Source of the DNA: Phyllostachys edulis
Lineage: Eukaryota; Streptophyta; Magnoliopsida; Poales; Poaceae
Assembly (NCBI GenBank): GCA_036346405.1
Contig: CM070561.1
Location: 24,522,215 to 24,586,214, forward strand
Reading direction: 5' to 3'
Length of the DNA stretch: 64,000 bases
Shown here: positions 23,094 through 35,075 of the stretch, one piece after another
How the letters are laid out: the number at the start of each line of letters is the position of its first letter
Position numbering within the stretch: the first letter of the stretch is position 1
Made by a program: the position numbers and the translations under genes
The notes under the pieces: generated by a model
Databases searched by the model: none
What the model saw: the letters and a program-made list of their open reading frames with translations, nothing else
Told to the model about the DNA's origin: nothing

Positions 23094-25208
23094 CGTTGGA
23101 GAAACTCACGCCTACACAAGGAAGAGGAACACACAGAGCCTTGTGGCACAACACAACTAGTGCTTTTTCTCTTATTTCTCTTTTGTTAACACTTGATCAA
23201 ATAGGCTTTATATAGCCACACATGCACACAGCACTAACACACATGCAAGCACTACTCCACTACTCCATGCATGCATTTAATGCGGTTACATGCAGCAGCT
23301 ATGCAAACATATACTTACACATACACTTAACTACTTTACATGCAGACTTCTCATCTTCCTACGCTGAAGGCTTCTCATCTTCCTACGCTGAAGGCTCCTC
23401 ATCTCCACTCGCGTAGTCTAGCACTCACCACCGAAGACTCGCCAACTACTAGGCCAACAAATAACATGTATGGCTAATTCCAAGTAACACATCGTGCACT
23501 CAACTCCTGGTCACGATCACCACCACACACCGCCAATCACCGCTAAGCCATGCTACACGCTTCAACTAACTTGGACTCTAGTCACTATACATGTTACACT
23601 CAATCATAAATAAACAAAGAACACATAAACAACAAGATTAGTTCCAACAATCACCTCTCTAATCTTGTTGTTGTTATTATTATTTTTTTAAAGCACCTCC
23701 TCGTCGGTCTTCAAAGTAGCGTTGGCTCATCGTCGGCGTCCGCCATAATGAGATGCACCTCATTCTCCTTCTTCGACTCATGGCATTTCTTCTCTCAAGA
23801 ATAGTGCCCATACTCTTGGCAGTTATAGCAACGCACCTTCGCCTTGTCAAAAGTGCTCTTCTTCTTGCCGGTGCCCTTGCGGTTCTTCGTGCGCACTAGC
23901 CACTCCTCCTCCGTGAGAAATAGGCGGCCACTTTCACGCCCACCTTCACCACTGTTGTCATCAAGCTCGTACCGCTCTTCCACTGACTTGAGTCTTCCGG
24001 TGAGCTCCTCGACGGACAATGTCTTCAGATCGATCAGTTGCTCGATTGAGATGGCCACCTGTGTGTACTTGGAGGGAACAACACGAAGAAATTTTTTTAC
24101 CACCTTTTCCTCTTCTAGCGTGTCCCCAAGAGTACGGATATTGTTGACAAGGCCCGTCAGTCGCATGGCGAAATCGTCAATGGACTCGCCGTCACTCATA
24201 TGGATCGCCTCGAACTCCTTGCGAGAGTTCGCGCTTTGCCTCGCAAGACGCGCCGACACCCATGCGTATCATCGCGCGACGGTCTCCCCACGCCTTGGCG
24301 GAGTCTTCGCCGCCATTGCCGCCAACATCTTCGGTGGCACCGCTTGGAGGATGGTCGACAACGCCATCCTGTCGAGCCGCATACCTCGCATCGCCGGGCT
24401 CGATGGCCTCCCAAACTCCTTGAGCTCGCAGGTTGACTCTCATCAAGAGAGCCCATTTGGTGTAGTTTGTCCGCGTGAGCATGGGATAGCGCACCGCCAC
24501 CCCCGCCTCCTTGACTTGTCGCACCACTAGCCGGCCGCCATCGCCGCCGGAGTCGCCCCCATGGCCTCCATTGCCACCAAGGTTGATCCCATCGCTTCCG
24601 GACATCTCCACAGAACCGACGTACGGCTCTGATACCAATTGTTGGAGAAACTCACGCCTACACAAGGAAGAGGAACACACAGAGCCTTGCGGCACAACAC
24701 AACTAGTGCATTTTCTCTTATTTCTCTCTTGTTAACACTTGATCAAATAGGCTTTATATAGCCACACATGCACACAGCACTAACACACACATGCAAGCAC
24801 TACTCCACTACTCCATGCATGCATTTAATGCGGTTACATGCAGCAGCCATGCAAACATATAATGCAAACATATACTCACACATACACTTAACTACTTTGC
24901 ATGCAGACTCATCTTCTTCTACTGAAGGCTCCTCATCTTCCTACGCCAAGGCTCCTCATCTCCACTCGCGTAGTCTAGTACTCACCATCAAGACTCGCCA
25001 ACTACTAGGCCAACAAATAACATGTATGGCTAATCCAAGTAACACATACGTGCACTCAACTCCTGGCTGCTGATCAGTTCACTACGCACTGCCAATCACC
25101 TGCTACGCCATGCTACACGTTTCAATTAACTTGGACTCTAGCCACTATCGTATTACACTCAATCATAAATAAACAAAAAACATATAAACAACAAGATTAG
25201 TTCCAACA
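23094..25208 (-). mobile_element. Gag-only copia element (TR-GAG type) inside the F-box gene
   Basis: LTRs at 23094-23649 and 24640-25208 are highly similar and share TTGGAGAAACTCACGCC starts and AGATTAGTTCCAACA ends. The 5-bp duplication GGTCC lies at 23089-23093 and 25209-25213. The right LTR is followed on the minus strand by a perfect primer-binding site TGGTATCAGAGCC (24625-24637). Only a gag lies inside, no pol. The first base of the left LTR is C instead of T. It is related to the gag-only element at 2820-10412 in layout, size (2115 bp) and gag ending. Confidence 0.9.
23711..24605 (-). pseudogene. Copia gag of the gag-only element
   Basis: Starts at ATG 24605 with a Gly-rich N-terminus (MSGSDGINLGGNGG), then LTRTNYTKWALLMRVNLRAH as in copia Gag. 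A frameshift lies near 24340-24250, after which the frame resumes with SGESIDDF-like and LGDTLEEEKVVKKFLRVVP motifs, a coiled helix rich in Glu and a zinc knuckle start CYNCQEYGHYS (about 23795-23830). A stop lies inside or just after the knuckle, and the remaining codons run to DDEPTLL-stop at 23711. It is probably not translated in full. Confidence 0.8.
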
Positions 25209-25529
25209 GGTCCAAACCCGAGAGAAGTTTCTGTCCGGGAGGAAGTCGAGAGAGAAGTAGCGGATGTCGATGGCGCCCGACGACGATGGGGCAAAGAAAG
25301 GGCAGCCGCTGGTTTTTGGCCCCAGTGTAAGGGCATGGAGGGGCAAGTCGTTGTAGTAGTCGCCGGCGACGGTGGGCGCGTGGAGGGAGCGGAAGTGGCG
25401 GAGGAATCCAGAGTCCGCGATGATGCGGCGCCATCGCTTGCATGTTGACGCGGCGCGTATGAGGCAAACGGGCGAATCGAGGCGCAGGAGGATGAGCTTG
25501 ACGAGGTTGTCGGGGATGACGGCGTGCAT

Positions 25530-26536
25530 ATTCCATGGCGAATCTGTTTTTCTACTTAGCGACCACATATATTGTAGCAGTTCGTTGCAGGAAGTGTATA
25601 GTAAGTACGTACTACGTTCGACCCATATCCAGATGGACCACGTATCCAAGTATTTCAGACCTGATCGGATTCTTTTTTTAGAGGACCTGATGATCGGATT
25701 CTGATGGTTTGTGCATGCAACAATCTAATTGTCCGTTAACAATGGCTAACACAGTAGAGATCCAGTAAGTTTCGTACGTGACTTTTTTTTCTCCATATTT
25801 TTGAAGGAAAAATATAATTCTTAATTAATCACAACAAACTTTCACTGACAATATCTTTTGACATTTTTCCTTTACGTTGGTCAGATGAAAATTGTATTCC
25901 TAGTGTCGCAGATACGAGTCTAGACAATACATTTGTAGGCACTCTCGGTTGGCTACATCGACTGCTGGAGATGTGTAAGTGGGGAGTGAAGCGTAAGCAA
26001 TGCAAGGAGAGGCAATGGAATCACTGTGTTAGCTCAAGTGTCAAACGAAGTACAAGTGGTCTCCCCTCTCGTGTTACAGTGAATCCTATTTATATGATGA
26101 GATGGGAGAGATGATGAAGTTACATAAATCACCCTAGTTTTAGGGCAATCTTAGGGGCATTCTTGTCTTTTTTGGTCGGATGGAGCCGCTATGACCGGGC
26201 CCGTGTGATGACATCATCCTCATCGAATGCGTAAGCGGCGCCTCATGCGTGTCTAGCGCAAACCTTCGCAAGATTGAGCTCGGATTTGAAACCGGGGTGA
26301 CAGCTTACGATGTCGGTTGAGTTGTCGTTGTATACCTTCGACGGCCTTCTGCTGACATAGTCCTCAACTTGAGGGAACACGGGAACCCTCACTCCAATAG
26401 TAGACCCTTGCCGATTAGGATGGTGGTTTAGCATCCGTCTGGTCGGTGCGTCGCTTAGGTCGGCGATCCAAAGGTGCCCTACAAAATAATTAGCCCACAC
26501 TATTAAGGTTGTTCTCATTTTTTGCGTGGAGCAGAC
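25530..26536. other. Upstream region of the F-box gene and unassigned repeat
   Basis: No gene is evident. 25530-25870 would be the promoter side of the F-box gene. From about 25900 to 26536 the sequence looks like a degraded LTR or leader, but it has no second copy in the window and no coding domain. Confidence 0.3.
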
Positions 26537-26808
26537 TGTTGAGGAACCGTCGCTGGCGAGTCCAGTCCGAACAATCACCTCGCAGACAAGCATAGAATCA
26601 CTTAAAACAATGCAAGAACACAAGTACGGAATAGTACATTGAACACAAAGATATGGGGGGCTTCTTCCTTTTCTTTATTCCTTCATCAAGCGATTAGCCT
26701 TTTACAATGACTAGCACCCCTATTTATAGTCTACAAATCCTGCTAGGGTTTGGGATAGGGCGCCCACCTATGGGCCGGCTGCTGGGCCGAGCTCATGGTT
26801 TCCCAGCA
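26537..26808 (-). repeat. 3' LTR of the decayed copia element
   Basis: Starts TGTTGAGGAACC and ends TTTCCCAGCA in plus orientation. The sequence next to it, CTCCCACTTG, read on the minus strand is the polypurine tract CAAGTGGGAG. Confidence 0.8.
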
Positions 26809-29800
26809 CTCCCACTTGAGCATCCATCCTCACATGTTCATACCTCGTAAAAACTCCATAAAAACTCAATAGAAAAAATTTAGAGAAAGAGTACATGATA
26901 CACATTCTGCTGCGTTGCACAAATTGCCTCATTAAAAACCTTAGCTGAGAAACTTCAGGAAAACTCAAGGGAAAAAGAGTACAATCCACCCAATTTCATT
27001 TAATCTCTAGGATTTACTCTTTGGGTACTCGATCTTTGTGATCAAGTTTCAATAATGAGTTCATGAAGATTCCCCTCAATTCTGCATTTCTCTAAGTCTC
27101 ATCATTCTAATTCCACGAATGCACCTTTCAAAACTAGATGCTAGAAGTGACTTAGTGAATAAATCTGCAAGATTTTCATAAGATTTAGTATGCAGTACTT
27201 TAATTTCGTCTATCTTTTGCAATTCATGAGCATTGAAGAACTTGGGGTTGATATGCTGTAACGTCCCAAAATTTGGGCTTTCAAAAATCTTTTGATTAGT
27301 TTAGGTCCTTGGAAAATTTCACCAATTTTATTTGAATTAATAAAGTTTAATTGGGAATTTCCTAAATTAAAAATATTTAATTTGGCTAATCTAAACTTCA
27401 ATTAAATTAAAACCTGTGTTATTTGGCTTCCTTGTGCTCCAAGAAATTTTCTGAGAGTTTTCTGAATTTATTTGCTATTTATTTAATCTCCTTAATTTTT
27501 GGGATTTTCTTTAATTCCTAAAATCCTCTTTTCTCTCTCCTGCCGCACAGCTACAGTACCCGGCAGATACTGTTCATCCGAAACCTACGTGAACAGTAAA
27601 TCGCGGATTACTGTTCACGCCCGTGTCTCCAACCGAACGCGTTCCCAGCAGGAGTCCCCGTCGTATTCATATCAAACCCAAATCTTCAAAATTCCATATC
27701 TTTCTCTTCGGTACGTATAAAAGCGAACCGTTTACGCTCACGCATCCGTCTTGATCTACTCTTCCAATCCCCTGATTTGGTTTCTTCCAAACCAATCTAT
27801 TTTCGTCGCAATCTGCAGAATATCGAGCTCTCCCCAAATATCTTCTCCGGCGAGTTGCGCCTTCATCCGACGTCCGCCGGCTAAACCGTCTGCGGCGTTG
27901 GCTTCGTGTCGTCGTCCTCTACGTCATGGTACCATCCACTTCGCCCGAAGATCGCCGAGCATCGTCGGCCATTAAAGCCCAAACGTGTTCAACGCGTTGC
28001 TCGCTTCCTCGGTGAGTTTTTCCAAAATCCGATCGCACCATCGCGCCCAGCTCGCTCGTTTCCTTTCGTTTTGCCCTTCGCGCCGCCGCGCCGCTTCCGC
28101 CGCCGCCACCCCATGCGCCCTATTCATCTGTACACTGTTCATCTATATATACGTATAGGTGCAGTACGTCGATTTCCATGTTGCTCGATCGGTTGATGCT
28201 CTCAGTTAATCCTTCTATCTTTTTGCTTTGCCACAGTCTGCCAAACCGAGTTCGTCTCCATGCGCCATGAACTGACTGCCGTGCGCCAAGATCAATCAGC
28301 CGAAACCTTATTCCTGTTCATGTCTTTGGTCCAGTACGTATAATTCTCGGTTGCTTCTTTGGTCATACTGCTTCTCTAACATGCATGCATGTATCCAGAA
28401 CGTTAGCCTTTCGTCCCTGTGATTGATGCATGATCATCTCTCCATTGCTTTGTTAGGCTAGTGCTAATCCTTGCCACCACCTTGCAGCAAGATCAGCCAG
28501 CCAAGTCCAGCCGCTGCTCTTTCTTTCTTTTGCGTGACCGAAGCCCAATTGTTTGGCTCGACTCCTTTTGCCGCTCCCTTGCTTTCATGTGCGTGCGTAC
28601 AGCCAGCGCCGAGCCAACCCGCTACGCCATTTTGTTTCACCGCCGAAGCCCAGCGTGCGCAGCAGCCCAGGGCACCTTCGGCCTTTTTCTTGCGCAAGCT
28701 CTCGGTCCAGCCGAAACTGATATCTTCTTTCCTTTTCTTTGGTCTCAATGACAGTGGGCCCGTTTTTCCAAGTCATGCATCTTCCTCGACCGTGCCCAAG
28801 TACATCTCCTTTTCCCGTGCCGAAGCAAACGCAGCAGCCGCACCGGTCCTCTCTCGATCTCTCCGATCCAGAGCACTATTCAAAGAGCCAGCCGCGTCAT
28901 ATTCTGTGCTTTGATCTCCTCTCTCGAAACCCTAACTCGGTTTTCCCAGTTGTGCCTTCGTTGCGCCGCAATCCGTCCAAGTCCGAGCGCCGTCAACATC
29001 GCTTCATCGCCGGAGTTCTCCACCGTCCAATTTCCTCAGCTCGCGCCGTCACCTCCGCTGGAGTCGCAAGCTCGTGGTCTACACCGTGACGCCATCCCCT
29101 TCGCCCGAGGACCCCTACGTCGCCGTCGCCAATTCACCTCAAAGTCCGGCCGTCGCCTGTAGTCGATCTGCTTGTTCCGGTGAGCCCCTTTGCCCTTGAG
29201 CACGTCATATCATGCCCGAGATTATTCTCATCTAGTCCTCACTTTCCTTTTGTTCTTTCCACCGCCGATTCGTCGCCACCGAGTTTCTTCCGCTTCTTCG
29301 GTTAACTTCACTTCGCCGCCGGTCTGGCCCTTCTCAAGCTGTGTTCCTTGCCTCAGTGGGATCCTCTCATCCATGCCATCTTGATGCTTCCGTGCGTCTT
29401 CGTTGGGCGCCACCTAATCCTCGTCGTCGCCATATCAGTGGAGCTCAAGTCGCCGGCCAGAACTTCTGTCGTCCCCTTCGGTCTCTCTCTTTGCTGTTGT
29501 GCTAAGCCATGTCACCCCTCCACCTCACCTAATTGCTTAGGTGGCGATCCATGTGGCAGCAGTGTCATTGTCCTTGTGGTGCACCCAAATCCCCACCAAA
29601 GCCAAAGGTTCATGAATCCAGTCCATCATGCACCAAGTGACTTACATGTGGGACCCTTTTGTCAATCCCTCTTTTTTTCTCTACAGCTCTTTGACCCCAT
29701 ATGTCATCCATTGTTTTCATTTTTGTTTCACTTACCAGTGGACCCACTTGTAAGTCTCCAATTCTTTCTATTTTATTTAATCCGAAGGAATATTCTCTGA

Positions 29801-30002
29801 ATATTCTTTCCTCTCGCAATTTCATCATTTCATGTGATCTTCGAAAGCTCATATCTTTTGAATCCGAACTCCGATTGAGTTCGTTCAAATTCCTAAATTC
29901 ATCTAAATTTAATATCTATTTACCTGAGATTATTATTTGATTTTTGGAGTTTGTTTGCTCTCTGTTATTTATTTATTTGGTTTATTTGCTTGTTGCGAGT
30001 AG

Positions 30003-30094
30003 ACGTTGATACTACGAGAAGTGCTGATCAAGAAGGAGCAGAAGATCAAGGAAGTAGAAGATTAAAGTTAAATAAGATCGTCATAGCTAGCAAG
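30003..30094 (+). other. Putative spliced exon inside the solo LTR (27257-31627)
   Basis: TTTGCTTGTTGCGAGTAG gives an acceptor before 30003, and CTAGCAAG|GCAAGT gives a GC-type donor after 30094. ACGTTGAT at its start is shared with the exon-like segment at 45780. The segment encodes an acidic, Gln-rich peptide in one frame (DQEGAEDQGS). ACCTTTGATCATATTGA follows the donor. Confidence 0.55.
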
Positions 30095-30910
30095 GCAAGT
30101 TGTACCTTTGATCATATTGAATCCCAGTGTTCTAAAAGTATCTTGATTCAAATTATTGCATTTACTTTAAGTATTTATTTAAATGCTTTTGGGTTTAGTT
30201 AATAATCCAATTTGTTATAACCTCCTTGCCTAATTGATATGTCATAATCTTTTGTCACCCTAGCTTGGTTATTTATTTAGTTGGTAATATTGTAGCACCA
30301 ACGTGGGTTAGTTAGATGTGATTAGATTGCTTAGTCATGCCACGAATCATCTGTTCATGTAAAGTTGCAATTATCAACTTGACTAAGTGACTATGGAACT
30401 ATGTGATAAAACTGTGTGTACTGTGTGCTATTATGGCATGTGTTGCACTTAATCAACTGGGTGGGAAAAGATTTAGACTGAGGCAAGTGGTGGAAACTGT
30501 GTGACATGGTGGTCAGGTGAATTGGGAATATGAATCAGGTGTCAAAATAATCTGTGTGCCTTAGTTAGAAATTGGAAGTCTTGCCTTGGTCAATTAAGGA
30601 CTTAACTTTGTGCGCCATTGAACTGAGCCTTACTGTACGACCATATGCCTGTTATGGGACGGGCCTAACTTAGTAAGTTATGAATTCTTGACATTGATTG
30701 CTCAGCAAGAGGTTAGGCTCATGATGGGTGGAGGTGTGTGCTACTAAGTAGTCGATCACGGGACGGTTCGCCGCTTCCTCGCCATCGGTGTGTGTTGTAC
30801 CATCCTCGTGTATAGTTTGGTATGGCAGTTTGTAACAATCGAGAGTGTCAATGTTGAGATGAAGTTTCGAAAGGTTTTGTTGTGATCACCGATCCAAATT
30901 GATTGCATCT

Positions 30911-30990
30911 TGTGGGTAAAGTGTACAAACTCGCAGAGTGTTAAACAATCTATTCGAATAAGGCGTCATGGTCATGGACATGCTCGGGGA
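30911..30990 (+). promoter_or_regulatory. Conserved LTR box
   Basis: TGTGGGTAAAGTGTAC, CGCAGAGTGTTAAAC, CTATTCGAATA and GTCATGGTCATGGACATGC occur in the same order as in the other long LTRs. Small indels show the family is diverged. Confidence 0.6.
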
Positions 30991-33900
30991 TTTCACACGA
31001 GGGTAGATTTTCATAAAACTGTGTGGGAAGGAGCTGTGTGATCTAAATCATATGGCTATGTGAATAATCTATTTAGGCTGTGTGTGTCTTTGTGAAATCA
31101 AATTGTTAAATTATGATTATCTATTTGTTTTACTTGCTTTCAATCTATTATTTGTATTCAACTGCAAATGTTGCATTTCTGCAAAATAACCACAGAATGT
31201 CATTCCTTTCGAATAAGCTGCATGTATAATTGCATTTCGTGGTATGACTTGCGATTACGGTGTGTACTCATGCTTGCTTTGACGAATCAAGCGTAATCAA
31301 GGAGTCGCCATCAACAAGGTCTACTTCAAGGATCGTGGAGAACTAGGTCGCAAGACTCCCCGATTACTGTGGGCATATGGATGGGCTTCACTAGAGTTAT
31401 CCTGTTTGCCCGCCGCAGCCTTCATTGAGCTTTTTGCCTTCTGAGGCATTAATTGTAAGCTTTGACTTTAAGGTCTTTACTCTGATGTTTATTGTATTTT
31501 CTTATTTATTAGTTATCTTGTATATGGAATTGATATTTCACTGATGTTGTCACTGTGTGCACTAGCGTGATCCTGGACTAGTGCAGTATACACAGAGGGT
31601 CCAGAATTGTATTTTTGGGTCCCGACATATGCTTTGTGAGATGACTGTTCACATAACCCATCTGCACTTGTGCAACACAATCTGCATTATCTTCCAAGGT
31701 TTTGATGATATTCAGATCATCTTCATACTCTAAGATTATACAAAATCTTGGGATCATCGTATAAATATACAGGGACAAACCTCATTGTTCGTGTAGCCTT
31801 TCTTGCATAGAAAGTCGCTTCAAGAGATTATACTACATCCTGCCTGATTGCTTAAGTAAAATAAATGATCGTGAGTTTCTACACTGCATGATTCCTATTT
31901 CTTTGGTCTTGGTTTGGGACAGGGATACATTCAGGTATCTTCGTATAAATGTCTGAATCCAAATTTCCATAAAGATATGCAATTACCACATCCAACAATT
32001 TCATTTTTAAATTCTAGTTTACAGCCATTGAGAATAAATATCTAAAGGGTGGTTCCTCCCATGACTGGGAATAGGTTTCTTCATAATCATCTTCTGGATG
32101 TTGAGTGGAACTTGTGCAACGAGTATTGCTTATTTTCATTTCTCTTTCAAACAAATACCCACTTATGCCCTACGGGGTGCATATGTGGAGACGTGCGGCT
32201 TACAGGCCCAAACACATCTCTTTTATTCAAATATAATAATTCAATTTCTATTGCCTTCTTCCAATCTTCCCAATTTGATCTTTTCTTACATTCAGCGAGC
32301 GATGCAGGCTCTGGATCAAGATCGATGATTGGCTATTGTCTTATTCATAGATTCTCCCGTGGTAACATAGTTTATATATATTTCTTCTTAGGGCGATTCT
32401 TCTAATGCTTCTACTTGCCCACCGCTGCATTCAATTACAGGGGCAAGTCCCTTTAGTTTTCCAACTTCGATGTGTGTGCACACATCCATGCTGGTATCTC
32501 CCTTCGTGGGAATGTTCAAATCCGATATGCCTTTTCTGAAGGTTCCATACTGGTGTCAGGTCTCAACTGGCTCCCCTTCTGGTTCTAGGGAACTTCAGTG
32601 ATTAGCTGTATCAAGTCCTTCTTATCCTTTTTCACCAGCGCCCCCTGCACTTCAATTCAAGGGCGAGTTCTCGTCCTTTCTGAGACCTCAGGACAGGATT
32701 AGAGATATCTTTTTCTTTATTTGGTATTTCAACCCTCTCTGGTGCATTGCGTGCAGGCACATACAACTTGGTCACGCTCTTCAAATTACTAAAGTGGTCA
32801 GGCAGTTGATTCACTAATGCTTGCAAATGAATTATCTTCTGGACTTCAATTGTCTTCTAGACTTCAATTATCTTCTAGACTTCAATTGTCTTCTAGACTG
32901 CTCTATTTGCTTTACTAGTGTGTGGGTCATATGCATGGATTCCCGTGGCTTGCCACGTTATTTCCCGATATTTTTTCATCAAGGGGTTGATTTCCTCCTC
33001 CTAATGATGGGAAACTATCCTCATCTAATATACAATCAGCGAATCGGGCAGTATGCAAATCTTCAGTCATAGGATCCAAATACTTGATTATGGATGTTGT
33101 CTCATAACCAACGTATATCCCAGACTTTCAGAGAGGGCCGATTGCAGTTCACTGCGGTGGTGGTATAGGTGCATAAATCTTGCAACCAAATCTGCGAAGA
33201 TGAGAAATTTTCGGTGCTGACCCTTGCTCTAGTTGCGAAAAAGAATGGATGTTATATACCGGTGGTTTAAAATTGATGAGAGTTGCTGTGTTCAGAATGC
33301 GTGTCCATTTTGCTAATCCATTCTGGGTGTGGACATGCGGTACGGAATACTCAACGTGAACTCCCATTGACATGCAATAATCATCAAATGTCTTCAAAAT
33401 AAATTCTCTGGCGTTGTCCATTCTGGTGGACTGCACATGATGATTAAGGAAATTATTCTTAATGTTAATTATCTACGAGATTTAGCTTTGTAGAAGCGTG
33501 GTTTCTAGTAGACAATAAACATATGTGTGACCATTTCGAGGAAGCGTTAATGAGCACCATAAAAAACCTAAATGGCCCTGACAAGGGTTGTATAGGACTG
33601 TAAATGTCTCCCTGGATACGGTCCAGGAATGTAGGGACTTCATCCTTCGCTTTCAAAGCAGAATGTCTAGTAATTAATTTTCTAGTGGCACATGCGGGAC
33701 ACACAAAATCTTTCTAATTTAGAAAATTCTTTACATCGATATTATGTCCCTATGAATTGTTAATTATATTTCTCATCATCCTAAGACCAGGGTAGCCTAA
33801 TCTATCATACCAGAGATAGAAAAGATCAGAGCTTCTAAAAACGGTTTTCATAGTAGTATAGGCTGCATGTGCCTTAATATTAGTGTAGTATAGCCCAGTT

Positions 33901-34579
33901 TCATATGAAGGAAGTTGTTCTAATACCTTTTCCACTTTCTTCACACTTTATAATGAGCAGGTATTCCTTACCATGCTCTTCCTCAGTCTACGTGGAAACC
34001 GTTAGCGCGAATATCCTTGAGAGTTCTAGTCGATTCTGGGTACAACAAGGCTTCTTTAATGACCAAAGTTGTGCCAATCGGGAGTATAATTGTAGCCCTT
34101 CCTGAGCCTATTATATAAGCTTCGTAAGACCACCAGCATTCTTACTGATCGACTGAAAGAATTTCATCTCTCTCAAGATGGTATTCGTTGTGCCGCTATC
34201 CGCTAAGTACACTTCCTCCATAGGGACACACGCGTTCTAATACTTCAAATATCATAATATAACTTACAATTATAAATATGGAAAAATAAGCCTTGCAGGA
34301 CTCATCATAAGAATTTAATGCTTTGCTCTCCTAGAGCTTACAACCATTATTCAAAGAATAAAATAATTCAATGTTCTGCTTCAATTACAAACTACAAGTT
34401 ACTATAAAAGATCCAAGTGCAATGCGTGCATTAGATCGAATTAGCAAAGTATTCATAAACTTCTGCCTCAATCTACTCCATGGCGATCTTCTCCTCTTCG
34501 GCAACTACGGCTGCGCCGCTGCGATGTCCAAAGGAGGGATGATGGGGGCTGTTACTGGGCTATCCACATCCATGAGTGC

Positions 34580-35075
34580 AACTAATGGACGTGGATCCTT
34601 CGTGCCTGCAATGGCGAGGTGTGCCTCATGCTGTCCTTTGCCCTTCTTCTTAGACTGGAAAGTATCAATAACGTGCGACCCATAACCTTACCCTTCTTGT
34701 CCCTCTCCATTGTGAGAGGCTTCATCACCTTGTAGCTGCTAGCATTGGCTTCATGGCCAACATTGCTATTACGACGCTGTGAGATGTAGTTCTTCCTTAG
34801 AACATCATCTCGAGCTTCCGCAACTTGCATGATGTCAATCCATTTAGCATACTCCTAGTAGCCGTCTTGACGATAGTGGTGTGCGGATTACACCGCATTC
34901 GGGTGAAAGGTAGAGAGAGTCTTCTCAATCTACTGCTCATCCGTGATTACCTTATCACAGAGTTGAAGACTGGTACAAATTTTATACAAATTCTGGCCAT
35001 GCTGGGTCAGTTCTTCGAACTCCTGGTTCGTGATGCCAGTCATCTTCATATTCATGCAAAGAGTTCATAAGATTA
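34580..35075 (-). pseudogene. Copia gag remnant
   Basis: On the minus strand FEELTQHGQNLYKICTSLQL and TDEQ-IEKTLSTFHPNA (about 35.04-34.88 kb) are followed after a break by YAKWIDIMQVAEARDDVLRK (about 34.85-34.79 kb), matching the central-to-C-terminal part of copia Gag. Later codons are Lys/Arg-rich, but no clean CCHC knuckle survives. Confidence 0.65.

Larger units (their letters stand above)
22456..25529 (-). pseudogene. F-box protein gene disrupted by a copia insertion
   Basis: The N-terminal part (25529-25209, about 107 codons from ATG) has an F-box, the Skp1-binding motif of SCF ubiquitin ligases: IPDNLVKLILLRL, then AASTCKRWRRII and an FRSLHAP tail typical of grass F-box genes. The C-terminal part (23088-22456, about 210 codons) holds an F-box-associated region (LLLLNRF, YLVVCEPLTRRYRRIPP, RFFARVHGSSDWALEKRIEL) and ends HACVD-stop. 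The gag-only copia element at 23094-25208 sits between them. Removing it with one GGTCC copy keeps the frame (TGG ACC GTC), giving an uninterrupted ~317-codon single-exon gene. The downstream half appears free of other lesions, so the disruption looks recent. The substrate is unknown. Confidence 0.85.
27257..31627 (+). mobile_element. Solo LTR of a Tekay/Del-like gypsy element
   Basis: Begins TGTAACGTCCC and ends GGTCCCGACA, flanked by the 5-bp duplication TATGC (27252-27256 and 31628-31632). At 4371 bp without internal domain, it is a solo LTR. It landed in the RNase H region of the decayed copia element. Order: AT-rich start, GC-rich 27.5-29.6 kb, exon-like segment 30003-30094, conserved box about 30.91-30.99 kb, end. 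The many small frames in 27.9-29.6 kb reflect GC content. Confidence 0.92.
26990..33710 (-). pseudogene. Copia pol remnants (integrase to RNase H)
   Basis: Integrase pieces: CPACATRKLITRHSAL zinc-end and GDIYSPIQPLSGPFRFFMVL core at 33704-33465, then DNAREFILKTFDDYC and HVEYSVPHVHTQNGLA (the N-G-x-A region after the catalytic D-D) at 33436-33149. A linker with ARNAPERVEIPNKE lies near 32.7 kb. RNase H is split by the solo LTR: LEDNADCVAQVQMGYV before it (about 31.68 kb) and SYENLADLFTKSL after it (about 27.16 kb). Most RT motifs, including the YVDD box, are not readable. Multiple stops and frameshifts exclude function. Confidence 0.8.

Noticed and set aside
27750..29800. Several open frames of 80-150 codons
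   Set aside because: They lie in the GC-rich middle of a solo LTR, as in every sister LTR, and lack domains or conserved frame.
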